A stretch of 64,000 nt of DNA from Stratiolaelaps scimitus (GCA_019614645.1 JABWDB010000011.1:310001-374000), one strand, 5' to 3'. Positions 42,240 to 55,330 are shown, counted from the stretch's first letter. Program-made: numbers and translations. The notes: generated by a model from the letters alone, not told the origin.

Positions 42240-44960
42240 GCTCCACATGCTATCGCGAGATGCTCACTGAGATCGATGCTTGCAAAAGCAGCTTCGTGAT
42301 ATCGAAAGTTGGGTTTAACATCCATCACTGTTTAGTATGAGTGCGCGCTCCGTTGAGCGAAACAGCTGATGTTCTCGCGAGTAGAAACTGTTCCCGTTGG
42401 AGAACAACGCCGAGCTAATCTGCCGTCATCTGGTTCGGCGCATCTTCGCGCTGTCTTAAAGGCAGTTCAAGCGTCTTCAACAATGCGAATCTCAACGTGC
42501 TATCCACCTGGAAAAAATCTAAAAATCGCTATTGTATCGTAACAGCGACACTGCTCTTGAGCTTATAGGTGTACCTGTGCCGCAGATTATTGAGTTCAGA
42601 TTATAAGAAAATAACGAGAAATCAAATTAAGAAAGCACATGCGATAGAAACTCGGCACTCGGTGGAAGTTTTGGATTCTTATGATTAGATATCCATGTAA
42701 CTGCACGAACGCATTTTCCTTCGTCATCACGAGGTCGATCTTAATAACATTAACGTGACTTGGATATAGGGAGCTATCTTGTCGTTCGTTACAGAATAAT
42801 CCCGAACCGATAGAATGGGATCGACCGAGAGAGCAGTACGTTAAAACAGCTAATTATTGTCTGTCTGTTCGTTCACTTAATCGGCATTGACACTCTTTCG
42901 TCGGTGTCGAGAGGCTTCTCGTGAGAGAGATATTTCACCTTTTAATGTCTATTTACAATAAGCGAAAGGATTACTGAAGTCTGGAGGTTCTAAAGCAAAT
43001 CTTTCATGACCTCCATTTATACCTTTTTCCTTATGGTATAGTTGTATCATTAAAAGCAACTAGTACCGATACAATTCATACGTAGGTAGCAATGGATGCA
43101 TACGTTTGGGACGGAACGATGGACCTGTGATACTAGTGTAAATTATGTATATACATTCTGATCTTAGTTTCTGGACCTTGTTATGACCTAGTCGTGTCAC
43201 TGGACCAATGTGTAATTTACTTATACAAAAATACATTTGGCGTCTGTAAATAATAAAGACCGGTTGCGGAAATATCGCCGAATAAACTGCTGCATTTCAC
43301 TACGGTTGTTATAATAAAAAGTAAGAGATAGGGACACTTGTAAAGCATGGAGAATGGGGAAACCAATTTTGCGTACCCGTGTGGCACTGCCAGAGCACTC
43401 AGCGTCGAGTTTCCAGCATACAATGCAATACATAACTTGCACAACCGGCCCGTTTTCACGACCTAATAACATTATGATCGCCGTGATGGTCTAGGCGGGA
43501 CGAACATTTCCCCCTCCCTGTGGTGGTCTTCGCATTACTGTCTATCCTATCGAGGGGCACAGCTTTGATAAACAGACCGGATAAATATCGCAGGGCCGGA
43601 TAAAATAATATATTATAAGGGCTTAGAGCAAGCCGCGGATAAACACATACGTGGAAGTTACTCGACATAGAAATAATTCCCTTTTAGTTGCAATGTATTG
43701 AGCTCGCTTCTTTCCTTATTTTGTTCGAGTTGTGGGTGACTGCTTAATATGTGAGGGAACGTTGCGCGTGGAAGGTCTTCCTATGACTACGGTGCACACG
43801 TGCGTAGCAATGGTCATTGGCCAATGGTCGCGGTATAGCTATAATAATTATAGCTTTTCATTATATAGTACTATTTTGCGAGAACTTAACAGTTTGTGCA
43901 ATGGCAGTTCCGCTAATAAACGAATGTGTATGATTGAGTGATTCACTATAGGCCTAGCTAGGTGAAAGTCAGGTGTGGTACGACAGCGAGATGCGTCATT
44001 CTTGTTGCATTCAACAGATCTAGGTAACTCTCATGGGTTCTCAAGCGTTAACCGCATACGTATTTGAATGATGATGATGATGCTGAGCTCGTGGGTAGTT
44101 TTGTGTTGCAATCATCTCACAACAAATGAAAAATGTCTCCAGGTATACGTATTACCCTGAAAAGAGTTTTGACGTCTTGGACCCTCCAAGATAATTCTTT
44201 AATTTATATGACAAATATACTTCTAGATACGGGAACCTTCGAAACGACAACTTTCACCTTGGGCGTCTCTAGCCACTGAACGAATCAAAGAAGAGAAATG
44301 TTGTTGGGTCCACCCTCCTGAGACATCGTTTGGGAGGTTGTTTAAGCAGTTTTCAGACCATTATGTAAATTTATCTAGAGAAGTTCAGTCAGCGAGCGAC
44401 TTGCGATTGGTATCGTTAATCACAATCGAGATCTTCACTATGCGGCGGCTGCAAGGCGATTGTTTAACTCGTTAGCTGTCATGTTTTAACCGAAATCAGT
44501 GTAAATGAGCAGGCTTCTTTCAAATGTGCTTTGTTATCAAGACGTTTTCCTCTTCGCCTGTTGCACAAACTACTCAGAGCAAAATCTGCGACCTCCCTCG
44601 ATCCGGTGAGCTGTACAACTTCAGAGAGACGCCAGCCCGAAAACACAATACAAAAATGCTAGTTTCTCGACTACAGATTTTCTTCGGACTAGAGCACGCT
44701 TGAGGCGTAGGGGTGTTCCTAGTCGACTGTTGTGAGCTTCGCCAATCGTTCACACAGTATCGTGTTGTACACAAGCTTAGGAACCTGGTAAAATGGCTAG
44801 CACAACGGTAAACGCGGCAGAAATAGTAAAATATTCAGGGGCGCACCTCGTGCAAACAGGGCACATACGCATCTAGAATAAATATAGGTTGAGGGTTGTT
44901 GGCGGACGAGGAACTGGATCAGTGAGATTGGTCGAGTGCATTCACCAATGTGATGTCTTT
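42240..44960. other. Intergenic, no gene recognised
   Basis: About 2.7 kb of moderately AT-rich DNA with short frames on both strands and no motif or repeat partner within the window. Confidence 0.5.
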
Positions 44961-44964
44961 AAAT

Positions 44965-45105
44965 TTTCCGGGCTGACCCACAGGCAACATTTAACGTTCA
45001 CGGTACAACTGCTTTCGGCATTGCTTCAGTAGACGGACCCCTTGAAAATGCAAATGTGCAACGGTGGGGATCGAACCCGTGCACCTACGTGTCTCATCCA
45101 ATGTG
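44965..45105 (-). mobile_element. SINE family 2 copy
   Basis: On the minus strand the B box reads GGTTCGATCCCC within GGTGCACGGGTTCGATCC. Shares its core with 36485-36625. tRNA-derived SINE. Confidence 0.65.
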
Positions 45106-45109
45106 ATAT

Positions 45110-45350
45110 CTTTTTTTTTTTCGAGCTGACCCTTAGCTGTTCCCCTATCTGACAGGCCTCAGCTCTTAACCTTTTAGGTATTACTATGAGGACCTGTCGG
45201 GGCCACCTTTGCTTATACTCTTTCTTACTCGTATCTGGCAAGAATCTTCAGATAAAGAAAGATGATAAAGAACTCCAAAGATTCTCCGCGTCTGACTTGA
45301 ACCCAACACTACACGTGTCCCTCCGGTCTATCCAATGTGATATCTGGTGC
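45110..45350 (-). mobile_element. SINE family 2-related copy, diverged
   Basis: Begins CGAGCTGACCC like the copy before it and ends in CACGTGTCCC..ATCCAATGTGATATCTGG, which repeats the end of the neighbouring copy. The middle is different. Confidence 0.5.
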
Positions 45351-45379
45351 AAACATTATTGCAATATATATATAGATAG

Positions 45380-45916
45380 TTAGACTTGTGGTTGCCCTCT
45401 GGCCTGCACATAACATGATGAAAACCGTGTGTTGCAAAACGAGTTACAATGTGTCACTTCGTTCTGAGTATCCTCCTCTATTTATCTATGATCATCGCTT
45501 CCGTAATATAAAATTCCGGGTCGATATCTACCATTTTTTTTCCCATATCCCAATGAATTCTGAGTAAGCTCGCATCACTGATAGTTTCAAGCGACGCCTC
45601 AGATCTTCTACAAAGAAGCGCGTATCGCTAAGCAGGTAGACTAATCTATCCTCCGCCCCACCCGGCGAAACTTCATGACTTCTGTCTTGCTGTCCATATT
45701 GATCGTCAGATTGAACTTCTTTCGCGTAGCCAGTCAGCTTCGCAAGGCTTGCTGAACATGAGCGCGACCCGAAGTGAACATGACAAGGTCGTCTGCCTAG
45801 AGCAGCGTCTTCACGTGTCCCTTAGTCGTGCCCTCTACTCGGGCCGGGAGGTCGTCTGGCAACAGCGAGAATAACAGTGAACTCAAGTTGTCGCCTTGAG
45901 TTCACTGTTATTCTCA
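45380..45916 (-). mobile_element. LINE family X fragment outside the IR array
   Basis: Minus-strand remnant with GDNLSSLLFSLLPDD, an RT box decayed to L-stop-ADDLVMF, NLTINMDSKTEVMKF, and the 3' part with RRILRTK-stop-HIVTRFATHGFHH. This is the same family as 7880-8520. It is cut off at its 5' end by a perfect inverted repeat. Confidence 0.75.
45867..45915. repeat. Perfect 21-bp inverted repeat with 7-base loop
   Basis: Arms GAGAATAACAGTGAACTCAA+G (45867-45887) and its exact reverse complement (45895-45915) around TTGTCGC. It lies inside LINE family X coding sequence (the LSSLLFS codons). Confidence 0.9.
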
Positions 45917-46675
45917 CTTATGCCTCATAACAGTAGTTTGAGCGGAGGGCGACAGAAGGGGCACTCCGTCATCGATCTCTACTGAATTTTCTTGCAGAAT
46001 GGCCTTAATATGGTATAGCCTATTGGTGCAGCCCACTATTATAATATATAGTGGCATTGTCAGCTTGGGCGCAACGTCTTGGCGTTGGAGTTCCTCACCG
46101 CGCTGGTTCCTATGGCGCCAAGCATGATAATGTTCAAGCGGCAATTGGTGGCCTTTCTTGGTATGCATTCGTACTCTACGACGGTGCGCTACTTTATGGT
46201 GCAGGCCTCATAAACAGGCTCTCAGATACGGCTCAAGCTTCGAAAGGCCGCCGCTAAACAAGATACAAACGGTCGAGCCCGTGTCATCGTAGTGTCTCCT
46301 CTGATTGCAAGGCACATTCGGCTGGACCACGCGACCGGGCTTGTGCCCCGATTGCCAGAGGCCCCGGCCCAGATCGACCGTAGTCACTCTACCAGTGGCA
46401 TTCATCGCCAACAGGCAACGAAGCATGACGTAATGGAGGCTTGCTCGTTTATTATAGATGACTTTGGCGAAGCTGTGCAGCTGCAGAGATTTCAGGGGAA
46501 CGGGGCTCATCTCAGCGGAAAACAAAGGCAAAGATATTCCGAAATAACATAGTGCTTCCCTGAACCTCGCGACCACCTCATTCGCCCAAGTCCAGCCCCG
46601 CTTCGCGCCGGCGAAATCGTCTCTTGGAGTAACTTGTTACAACCCGCGTGTTAACCACTGGGTCGCCGGTAACCA
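45917..46675. other. Region between LINE X and gene B, no gene recognised
   Basis: Frames of 68-122 codons occur on both strands without motifs. Probably includes the 5' flank of gene B; no TATA box could be fixed. Confidence 0.45.
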
Positions 46676-49600
46676 ATGCCGATGGACACGCACACCGACC
46701 TGTCTTCGCCGCAAAGCAGCGGCAAGTCAACGGTGACGACAATGATGTCGTCCCTTGATTCGTCGCAAATCCTGAACACTCCAAGCAGGGGCGCGTTGCC
46801 GGGCACCGGGCCGCCAGGGGTGGTGGCATTTGCGCGGAACGAACGCGACACGGCCGGAGCTCGTAAAGCCGAGTCGAAAGACCGGGGGTATTCATTCGTT
46901 TGTCTGGTGGTAATCTGTTCAGTGGTGTTTATCCTCGTTAGTGCCACCGCCGTCTCGTGTAAGTGTAGTAGCATTAATCGTTGTGGTAAAACAGTGATAG
47001 GCCCCGCTCCTGAGTAACGGAACAGCTGCTCTCCTGACATTAGCCTCCTCTCCTGACAATCACATATGTTTTTCTAGGCAACACAAACATTTCATAGCAG
47101 CACCAAAGATGGTGTGCCACAAAGCAGTGCCGAGGCCTGCCGTAAAGGGCGCCCTGCGACAGCTGGGCACCAGCTGACGCAAGCATTATTGGTTGTACTG
47201 ATGGTGGGGAATAGTGGGGCGACCCTCGAGAATATGGAACACGCTTCAAATGAACTGAGTCTGCCGGGCTAAGCACCTGGAAAAGGTGCTATTGCTACAA
47301 TGGCGTTGAGGGTCACTTCTGGGGGCTCAATACAGCTCTCCACTTCATGGGTTGCACGTACAATATAAACTATTCGCTTTAGACAACGCTTATTTTGAAG
47401 CTGAGGGCTCACGGCCAACTGATACATGTTTGTGTGTTCTAAGAATGCTGGCAAGTTCTTCGATCACAGTATTTATAGGTAGAACTGGGATAAAGGGGCA
47501 ATTATGCCATGTATTCCTAGGCCTCGGGTATATATCCTGCCGTAACCTCAGAGGAGTGAATTTTCGTTCCGACGCTTCTCGTCCTAATTCGACGATACGG
47601 ATAATGGGTAGTGATGAATGTACGCTGACTGGATGAGGGCCGGATGAGCCTTTAGCCGCAAAGGAAACTCCACCCCCCAAAAGCTGACGGTTAGGTGTGG
47701 AGAACACAACACAGGATAATAAGAATCGAAGAGGTCAGATCGACACATTCGCGACTTTATTTGAGAAACCTTTTAAACGAATCTATCTTCGTTCTGCTCT
47801 CCCTTGTACTTGCTGTGGTCTTTTCAGTATCGTCTATCGCTAACTGCAGCGAGTATGATCAAAAGAAGTGCTTCTACGGCGGTGCAACCTGTAGTAGACT
47901 ATGGTGGAAGCCTCATTGCTATTGCGTGGTAGCGACAAAGACGTTCCTTGGGTCAACGTGCCAGTCTCCATGTGAAAGTAATCTTAAGGGGATTTGTCCC
48001 AAAGGGATATGCTACATAGACACGTGCTTCAAGGATGTGTTTTCATTAGCGACATACTTGTACAGCACTAGCTGCAGTAAGTATGATATTTTAACAGCCT
48101 GGTGACTGTTGTCCATGCCACTTAGTTGCCCACCATTAGCTCTGCAGTTTTCGGGTTCGTTATAGTTAATTGGGAGTAAAATACAGGTTTTACGATGTAT
48201 AGTGTAGCCAACCGACGTCGCTGAGTAGACTCCATCCATGGTAGCTGCGTGACCTAGATCCCAAACCACGGTTCGGCTGGGATATGGTTCACTCTGCCCT
48301 GCCATCGCATAGGTATATCGGGAATCGCCCACATAAGAATGCCAGCATGACCAACATGATAAGTCTTCGAGAAAATGCTGCAAAGAGTTGCCAAAAAAAA
48401 AACGTCGAAAAGATGCTACACAGAAATCTGCCATCGAAAGTCAGTTAAGAATCGGCGAAGAGAAAAGAGACCGGGATCCTCGACGGTGTCTCCGTTCGAG
48501 GAGCTAGTTGTCAGGAGGTCAACATGCGGCGATCCTCAGATCTGGATTTTGCCTTTGTGCTTGCTTCTCCGATATTCTACCAGTAACGTTGTTCAAAGTG
48601 TTGCTTCGTCTCGATCAGTCAACGAATTGTCCAACTAACAAAAACTATCGGCCACCGTAAGCGTGGTGTGCTGAACGCTGGCTGGCAGTCACCACTATTC
48701 ATAAACATCAACACTGTTTGGGATTGGCTTTCATTCAAGGTTTCTATGCTTGACTTCTCATCTAGATGGAACGAACAGCGGAATGGCGGACTGCAGTGTG
48801 ACGTGCCAGGAGGTCATCTCGAGCACGTGTGCCGCCAACAGGACTCAGGACTTTTGCGTAGATAAGCACGCAATTTCGCCAAAATTCAAAGATTTCGCAT
48901 GTCAACGTAAGAGAGAATAGTTAGCAGTTCATAGATTCATAGAACATGACGGCTGAATCTAACTGGTGAATATGTAAATTGAAAAAGATGACACTTCGGC
49001 AGCATATGCTGTATGCTCTAAAGCATGCTTGTATGCTGTTTGTGGCTTGATAAAATTACCTTTCTAATAATGCTTCAATAATTAGAATGAGTAATGATAA
49101 TAATAATACTTCGTGATGATATCAATAATAATAAACGTTATCATTATTATTATTATTTTTTTAATGAAATTAGTCATTTTCAAACCGTTCTTATTTGTTT
49201 TTTGGGTTACAAATAAACACCTGCTTTTCGATTTTACATGAATTGTATAGTTTTATTTTTATTATCTCTTGTAAGTATCTCTTGTCTGTAACATGTTGTA
49301 TGTTGTTGATTTATTTTAAATCATTGTTAAAAATAGCATTATGCCATACCATATTGTTTACTTAGAATATACTTGCCTCGTAAAGGTACTGTGCTCATTA
49401 CGATAGAACCACGAAAAGCTAAATGGAGATTGATATCCGCCTTAAAGTCAGTACGTGCGCTGATACAAATCCTAATTGAATTCTACTCGGCGAAGGCAGA
49501 CCTTTCTCGTACCTGCTTGCTATTTCACTGTGTGCACCCCTTTGCTGGATCGGGCCGAGGGTCAATTTAGCCAATCCGGACTGGTTCTAGTTTAGTAAAA

Positions 49601-51943
49601 CTGATTCCGCTAGCTTCCATCTATAGCAAACAACGATCGAAGGCCGATGCCACAATAATTGAATAGAATAGACCCCCCCCCCACCTCCGACTGCTGGGCC
49701 TTGCGAAACGCTCGATACGAACAACTTTTAATTTTGGCTGGAGACATTTTGTAGGTCTGGTCGTAGCCTAATTGTAGTCAATGTCACGTCACTTGCAGTG
49801 AACAACACTTCCGGACATTTCAAGGGGTTGTCACCGAGTGCCACGAAGGATTGCCTCAAGGATTTGGCGTGCCGACCTTTAATGCAGTTCTACCCATGCC
49901 TCACCGGTTATGTGGTGAACTCGCGTGTTCTTTGCTCAAAAAGGTGCGTTGCCCCTAGAGAGAAGGGGACGGCTTTGGCCTTCTACGGGCACTGTTTTCT
50001 TAAACGACGTAAGTTGGGGAACGCTCCTCGAAGGAGAATTCCATGTTTACATTTAGATAACGCGAGGGTGAACGATGTGTCGGAAGATCATTGTGTCGGC
50101 GACACACAAGCTCGGGAAGGTCGGTTTGAATATATCGCTATTACAGTTGATTTATCGGGGCTTGGCAGATTAACGGCGAACGTGTTACGTGTCTGCAATT
50201 TCTCATCTACCATTTATACTACCTCCTTGCCCGAGTGGGCATTGACGAAGATTCAGTGATCTCAGATCTCGCTCCCATCTCTCATTGTTTCCTCTTGCTT
50301 GCTCACTCCTATGCTCGCTTCAGATGATTGCGAGCAGATCATGGAACGGCTGGCCACAACTCTCGAAGGGAACTCTTTCGGCTACTCGTATATCGACTCA
50401 AATTTCGATTTGGATCAGCGGGCCTGGCTTGACCTGACGACATTTCCCAAACGACAGTCGCTGATTTATCCCATTATGCTGGCATATGGTGCATTAGCAG
50501 GTCGGAAAACCGTGCCCGTCGAGTCTGTTCTCTCAAAGGTAACACCCGATGATTTCTTCCAGCTAATACGGGAGCCGGACACGAACGAGACGCTAGAATC
50601 GCTGTACACTGGACAAAAGAACGTGGTGGAAGAACTTGTCGAGCTGGCGCACAAATTCGAATCGGAGAACCACACGCTAATTAGCGACGACGTCGTGCTG
50701 CGTACCGCGTACCTTGTTGGCCTATATCAATGCAAGGCCTTAAGCAATTGCCCACCGTTGATGAGTAACGCCAGCACCACCATCCGCTGGTGGCTACGCA
50801 AGGGCGGAGGCTACTGCGCGCTCATTCGAGCGTTGCACGCCGCGAGCGTCCCGTTCAACTTGAGCACATGGAACCCCTTAATTCGTTTGTGGGGCGCCGA
50901 GTTGACCTCGGTGGACGTCACGGTTTTATATTCGCCGTCGTTTCTACCCGAACTAATCGACAAAGTCGGCAACGTAGTCCGAATGAAGAGGCTTGACGGT
51001 CAAAGTGCCAATATCACTTCGCACTTCTGCAATGTATCCGAAGCGGGCTTTTGTCAGAGTAGTGTTGTTCTACCGTTGAATCTCCTCGCCACCTTACGAC
51101 CGCAAAAGTCAAACGACAACTCGATTCAGCCGGACAGTGTTCAAGGTTTCGCCCTTGTGGTAGCTAGCATCTGGTCAGTTAAGAAGGCACTCTGTGGCGA
51201 GATCGATAAGATGCCCAGCGCTGACTGCGAGTAAGTGTGATTCGGCGAAATCCCTCTTGCTGACAGCTTCATATTTCTAGTGGTCGATAGTATAGCTGTT
51301 CATGCACACCCGAGGCGCGAAAGTATCATATGATAACACGTTTGTAATGCATAATGCCTTTCACATCGAACACATTGCTAGTCGTATTTACACTGCAGCT
51401 AGAATGGCCGAGAAAAGGTCGGAGGAGTCGATTGTGGTCGATGAACTGGAGCCTCACTCGCCAGTGGGAGACTGAAACGCTGCGGCAAAGTGTAGCCAAT
51501 GAAAATGAACTTGTGACCGTCACTGTCCGATCAGCTGTAAACAAGATTTGACATTTGGCACATTTGACAGAGCTTGCTTAGGTGCGTAGAAGGGGTACAA
51601 TGGCACAACAAGTGGAACACGTAGTGTTATTATTATAAATACTTATAGTATTTCTGTTGTATTTGTTCTTGTAACTCGTTTATTGGCCAGGCTTCGTCTT
51701 TACCTGGCATTTCTAGCCTTCCTGCCGAAACCTGATGAGCACGAGGCCCGCTTCATTGGATCGAACGACACAGCTTTAGTGTACTTCGCGCTACGATGGA
51801 TGGCACGCGCACAGCTTAGCCATGGGACGCGGAAATCGCCATTCAATACATCGCATAAAGAAACAAGCAACATCAGCCAGGTTCAGGAGGCCGCGAAGAT
51901 GCTCGTTGAGAGGTGTCTTGAAAAGCTTCCTGATGGTACTTGA
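46676..51943 (+). CDS. Gene B: long paralogue of gene A, type II membrane protein with extended ectodomain
   Basis: Six exons: 46676-46958, 47828-48076, 48766-48906, 49799-50008, 50324-51230 and 51691-51943. Introns 1-4 are phase 1 and intron 5 is phase 2; donors are mostly GTAAGT. Product 680 aa: cytosolic Ser/Thr-rich 1-70, membrane span about 72-94, exon 2 with the same 11 cysteines and EGF-like unit as gene A, exon 3 with FKDFACQ, exon 4 ending CFLKR. Where gene A stops, a GTAAGT donor opens the way to exon 5 (about 302 residues) and exon 6 (84 residues). Exon 5 (LYQCKALSNC, WNPLIRLWGAEL) and exon 6 (NDTALVYFALRWM) are faintly like parts of M13 neprilysin-type ectodomains, and the overall length fits, but there is no HExxH zinc site, so an active peptidase is excluded. 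Function unknown. An AATAAA at 52871 could end the transcript. Confidence 0.75.
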
Positions 51944-51955
51944 CGAAGGCAATCT

Positions 51956-51992
51956 CTCTCTCTCTCTCCCATATATATATATATACATATGA
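51956..51992. repeat. (CT)n followed by (TA)n
   Basis: Short compound microsatellite just after gene B's stop codon. Confidence 0.8.
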
Positions 51993-52127
51993 ATTAAATA
52001 TAATATTAATATTGAAATTAATTACCACAACTAGATACGCGTCATGGTCTGGGCTATGATGCCTATAAACATGTATAACTGGCGATTTGCTGGCGTGCCC
52101 ATTCGGAACAGCCCTCTAAGGCAGAGG

Positions 52128-52148
52128 AGAGAGAGAGAGAGAGAGAGG
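52128..52148. repeat. (GA)n microsatellite
   Basis: About ten GA units. A similar run lies at 52751-52767. Confidence 0.8.
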
Positions 52149-52149
52149 T

Positions 52150-53735
52150 TTTAGGATAGGAATTATGCCCTTTAAAATTTGTCATAAAATCATCCGTGGA
52201 GCTGAGACGGACATTGTCCAGACGATTGATTTTATGTCTTGAGGAGAAGGACAGTGGGTTGGGAACCAAATGAAAATAGAAGTGATTGTCCTTGGCCATC
52301 TTCGAGTGACCACTTTCTCTCATTTCTGAATCAGGAAGGTGATAAAGATTATTTGCAATAATGTCCCCGGAAGCAAACGTATGGTGTTAGTAATTAGTTA
52401 GAGATCGTCCCTTGTGATTAGCTCTTATTTAGTCTGTCTGCATTTCGTTTAGAATTATTATTATTCACACTTTAACAGCAGAACTGTTTGCGGACACTTG
52501 CTTAGTCAAAACTTCATCGAAATTAATTAAATTCGATTTGCATGATTTGCTCGTTTGACGGTGTACGCTGACGAGTTATTCAACGAGACCAGCAGCTCAT
52601 CCGTATTTGTTGACAGGTGTCAATCCAAAGCCTATTCGTACAGTTGGCCAATGTCGTTTCAATCTACATGTAACATGTTGTGGGCGAGTTTTGCGACCAG
52701 CGCCCATAGTTTCTTACTTAATAGTTACTCCTGTGTTGATTATAGTTGGCAGAGAGAGAGAGAGAGATGAGCCTAGTTGTGTTATCTATATCTGCTACTG
52801 CCTGATATGACCGATGTAGCTAAGTCTACGGTAGTAGGTATGGAGGTATTTCGCGTTTCTCACAGTATGCAATAAACAATACGTACACTGGCAACTTTCT
52901 GTGTGAAATATTATTACCGAATAATCGCCAATGTGGTGGATACTTGCCGAGGACGTGCATGCATCCACCAGCCTGGGAGTAAGAACCGAGTTGAAAGCTG
53001 TAATTTGTTTGGAAGATGTATTATAGAGTTTGTTTGTTTACATATATGTATATGCCCTGCAGCAGACTTGAGCAGACCCTGTCATCGAACAAATGATTAA
53101 TTGTAATATTAACAAATTAAACAACACGTTGTTGGTAGCACCAATGCGGTATCAGCATTCCCTTTCTGATATTGCTGTGTAGCGTTCCAAGAGAAAAATG
53201 CCACACGGTAATAGAGAAATGGTTTGCGTCCTCTGTCTAAAATACTAACACAAATGCAGATCTAATATTGTGAGAAAATGTTTGATTTTTTTCCATTTTC
53301 CCACACGGAAACTGCTATAGAACTATGGAGGTTTAGTAGAAGGATTAGTTGAAATCGTTACGTTCTGTCATACAGCGCTTACACAAATTTTTACAGATTT
53401 AAATACATGCTCTCAGGTAGTCCCAATGCGAATGTCAATTTTGCTAGTCCTAGAGTGACGCTTCAGCCAATCACTCTGTGGAGCTATTGAGCGAGATCAA
53501 TTTTGTTTGAACGACCCTAAGTCGAGACGATTTGATTAAACGGAAGGACCCTACATGAAAGCAAGCATATACTATTATAAATTGCATAATAAAAATGGTA
53601 GCGTTTTTTTTTTGGTAACAGCACTTGTTTTTTTTAATACGTAGTTTAAGCTATGCATGTCAAGTTCCACTTGACACCTGACTGTCAAACAAGGTTCCCA
53701 TTAAACCACCGTGTATGAATTATTTTTATGCAAGT
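52150..53735. other. AT-rich intergenic DNA, no gene
   Basis: Only short frames; possibly holds the 3' untranslated region of gene B up to about 52880. Confidence 0.5.
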
Positions 53736-53739
53736 GCTC

Positions 53740-53945
53740 TTATGCGTCTGTTGAGATGTTTTCCGCAAAGGAAATATTGTTCGTACGAAATTTTTCTGTT
53801 TGAAAGTATCTTTTATAAGATTTTTTCCTGCCAGGAAAATATCGTTTGTAAGAATATTTATTGAAATTAAGTAACTTTTGTAGGAATTATTTTTGTGAAA
53901 AAAATACCTTTTGTAGGAAATTTTTCTATACAAATTGTTGAACAC
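53740..53945. repeat. Degenerate minisatellite, units of about 32 bases
   Basis: Five to six imperfect units of the type GTAGGAATTTTTCTG..GAAAATATCTTTT follow one another; starts near 53750, 53780, 53813, 53848, 53880 and 53913. The two halves of a unit are roughly complementary (TTTCCTG..CAGGAAA), so each could fold. Confidence 0.65.
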
Positions 53946-53949
53946 ATAT

Positions 53950-54855
53950 CTTTGGAATACCAAAAGTATAAGAATAAGCTACGTTACTTTTATGCTACAG
54001 TATTGGTTGGCTATTAATTTTGTATGTTAGGACAATGGTATTAGTGAAAATGGCTTCCGCTTTGCGAGTGCGCACATATCATGATTATTGTGTGATATCC
54101 TTGTAGCACCATGCCGTAACTCACGTAAGTAAGTTGTCGACATGGGGCCATTCGCAGGAGTGTACTCACATTCAGCATTAGGCAAATTTAATATTGGAAA
54201 TGATGACAGCTTTCCGAGTGACCTCTGAATTTCAAGGATAAGATCTGATTGAGAAAATGGCTTTTGTAGAGACACACTCTTTCGAGATCAGATAGCATCG
54301 GCACACACAGATAACACTGTCTATGCCTGCGAGATCAGTATGTTTGCAAATAGCAGCTCTGTCTTTCTGATGGACCTTGTCACGCCGCAACAAATATTGT
54401 ACAAGCATTTTTAACTCATCCTCAGATACGATGACGAAATTGGTTCATGTGTTTTTGTTCTCGTATACAATTTGTTAAGGCTGCGATTTATGTAATCCAG
54501 GTGCTTAGTATGCCCTAAATCTGCTTTGCTGCGTACGAGCAGAATTTCAAGCTCGAGTTACAGAGGGAACTATTGATATTAACACATACCACAATGACCC
54601 AATCATACGTTGATGGACCAGCCTGAGTCCACAAGGAGAGAGCGATATATGTTAGCCAATAGCCTGATTTAGCCTTGGTACGGTTTGATGTCAGTACGGA
54701 TCCGATATAGCAGTGTTATTTTTATCTATCTACATTTAGGATATATAATCACTACGGCGTGGCGCAAATTCTCAAAATAAAGATATTGACCACGACGTTT
54801 ATAACACGATGACAAATGATACATGAAAGGGAGCACATAGAACGAACCGACACGT
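53950..54855. other. Intergenic, no gene recognised
   Basis: Nothing recognised on either strand. Confidence 0.5.
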
Positions 54856-54857
54856 AC

Positions 54858-54915
54858 GGTAAAGGTAAAGCTTTATTGGTTTATTCAAGGAACTGTAATT
54901 TCACAATGTGTACTA
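54858..54915 (-). mobile_element. SINE family 1, 3'-end fragment
   Basis: GGTAAAGGTAAAGCTTTATTGG.. identical in its first 26 bases to the start of the full copy at 55331. Truncated before the tRNA-like head. Confidence 0.7.
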
Positions 54916-55330
54916 ACATGATTTGACCTTATGTGTCAGTGCAAGGTGTGGGGAAATGTGCCCCCGATATCATGGGACGACATGCGGATCAGCAGTGTCA
55001 CTGGACAGCCTATCGCACTAGCTCTACATTATATGATGACATGACATTTATAAGATGATAGTGATGATCATATGATGATATCACGACTCCACTATATAAG
55101 TGGTGCAAATCCCTCGAGTGTATATATGTTGCCACCGAAAGCACCCAAAGAGGTGCCTCATTTTTGCTTTGTTGTTATTATTTATTTTTCTTTGTTTTTC
55201 CTTTTGAGAATCTGTACCACACCGTGGTGATAATAAATCTTTAAACGTAGTGTTATCTTTGTTTACGAGATTATTACTATTTTAGTTATCTAAGAGTGAT
55301 CATTCAGTCTTCTTTATTCACTCTTGAATG

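Noticed and set aside
49799..50259. Exon 4 of gene B read as a 153-codon single-exon gene
   Set aside because: Likeness to gene A ends at CFLK and a perfect GTAAGT donor in the right phase follows at 50009; the remainder has no support.
46676..51943. Gene B as an active M13 metallopeptidase
   Set aside because: No HExxH or ExxA/GD zinc-site motif in any exon.
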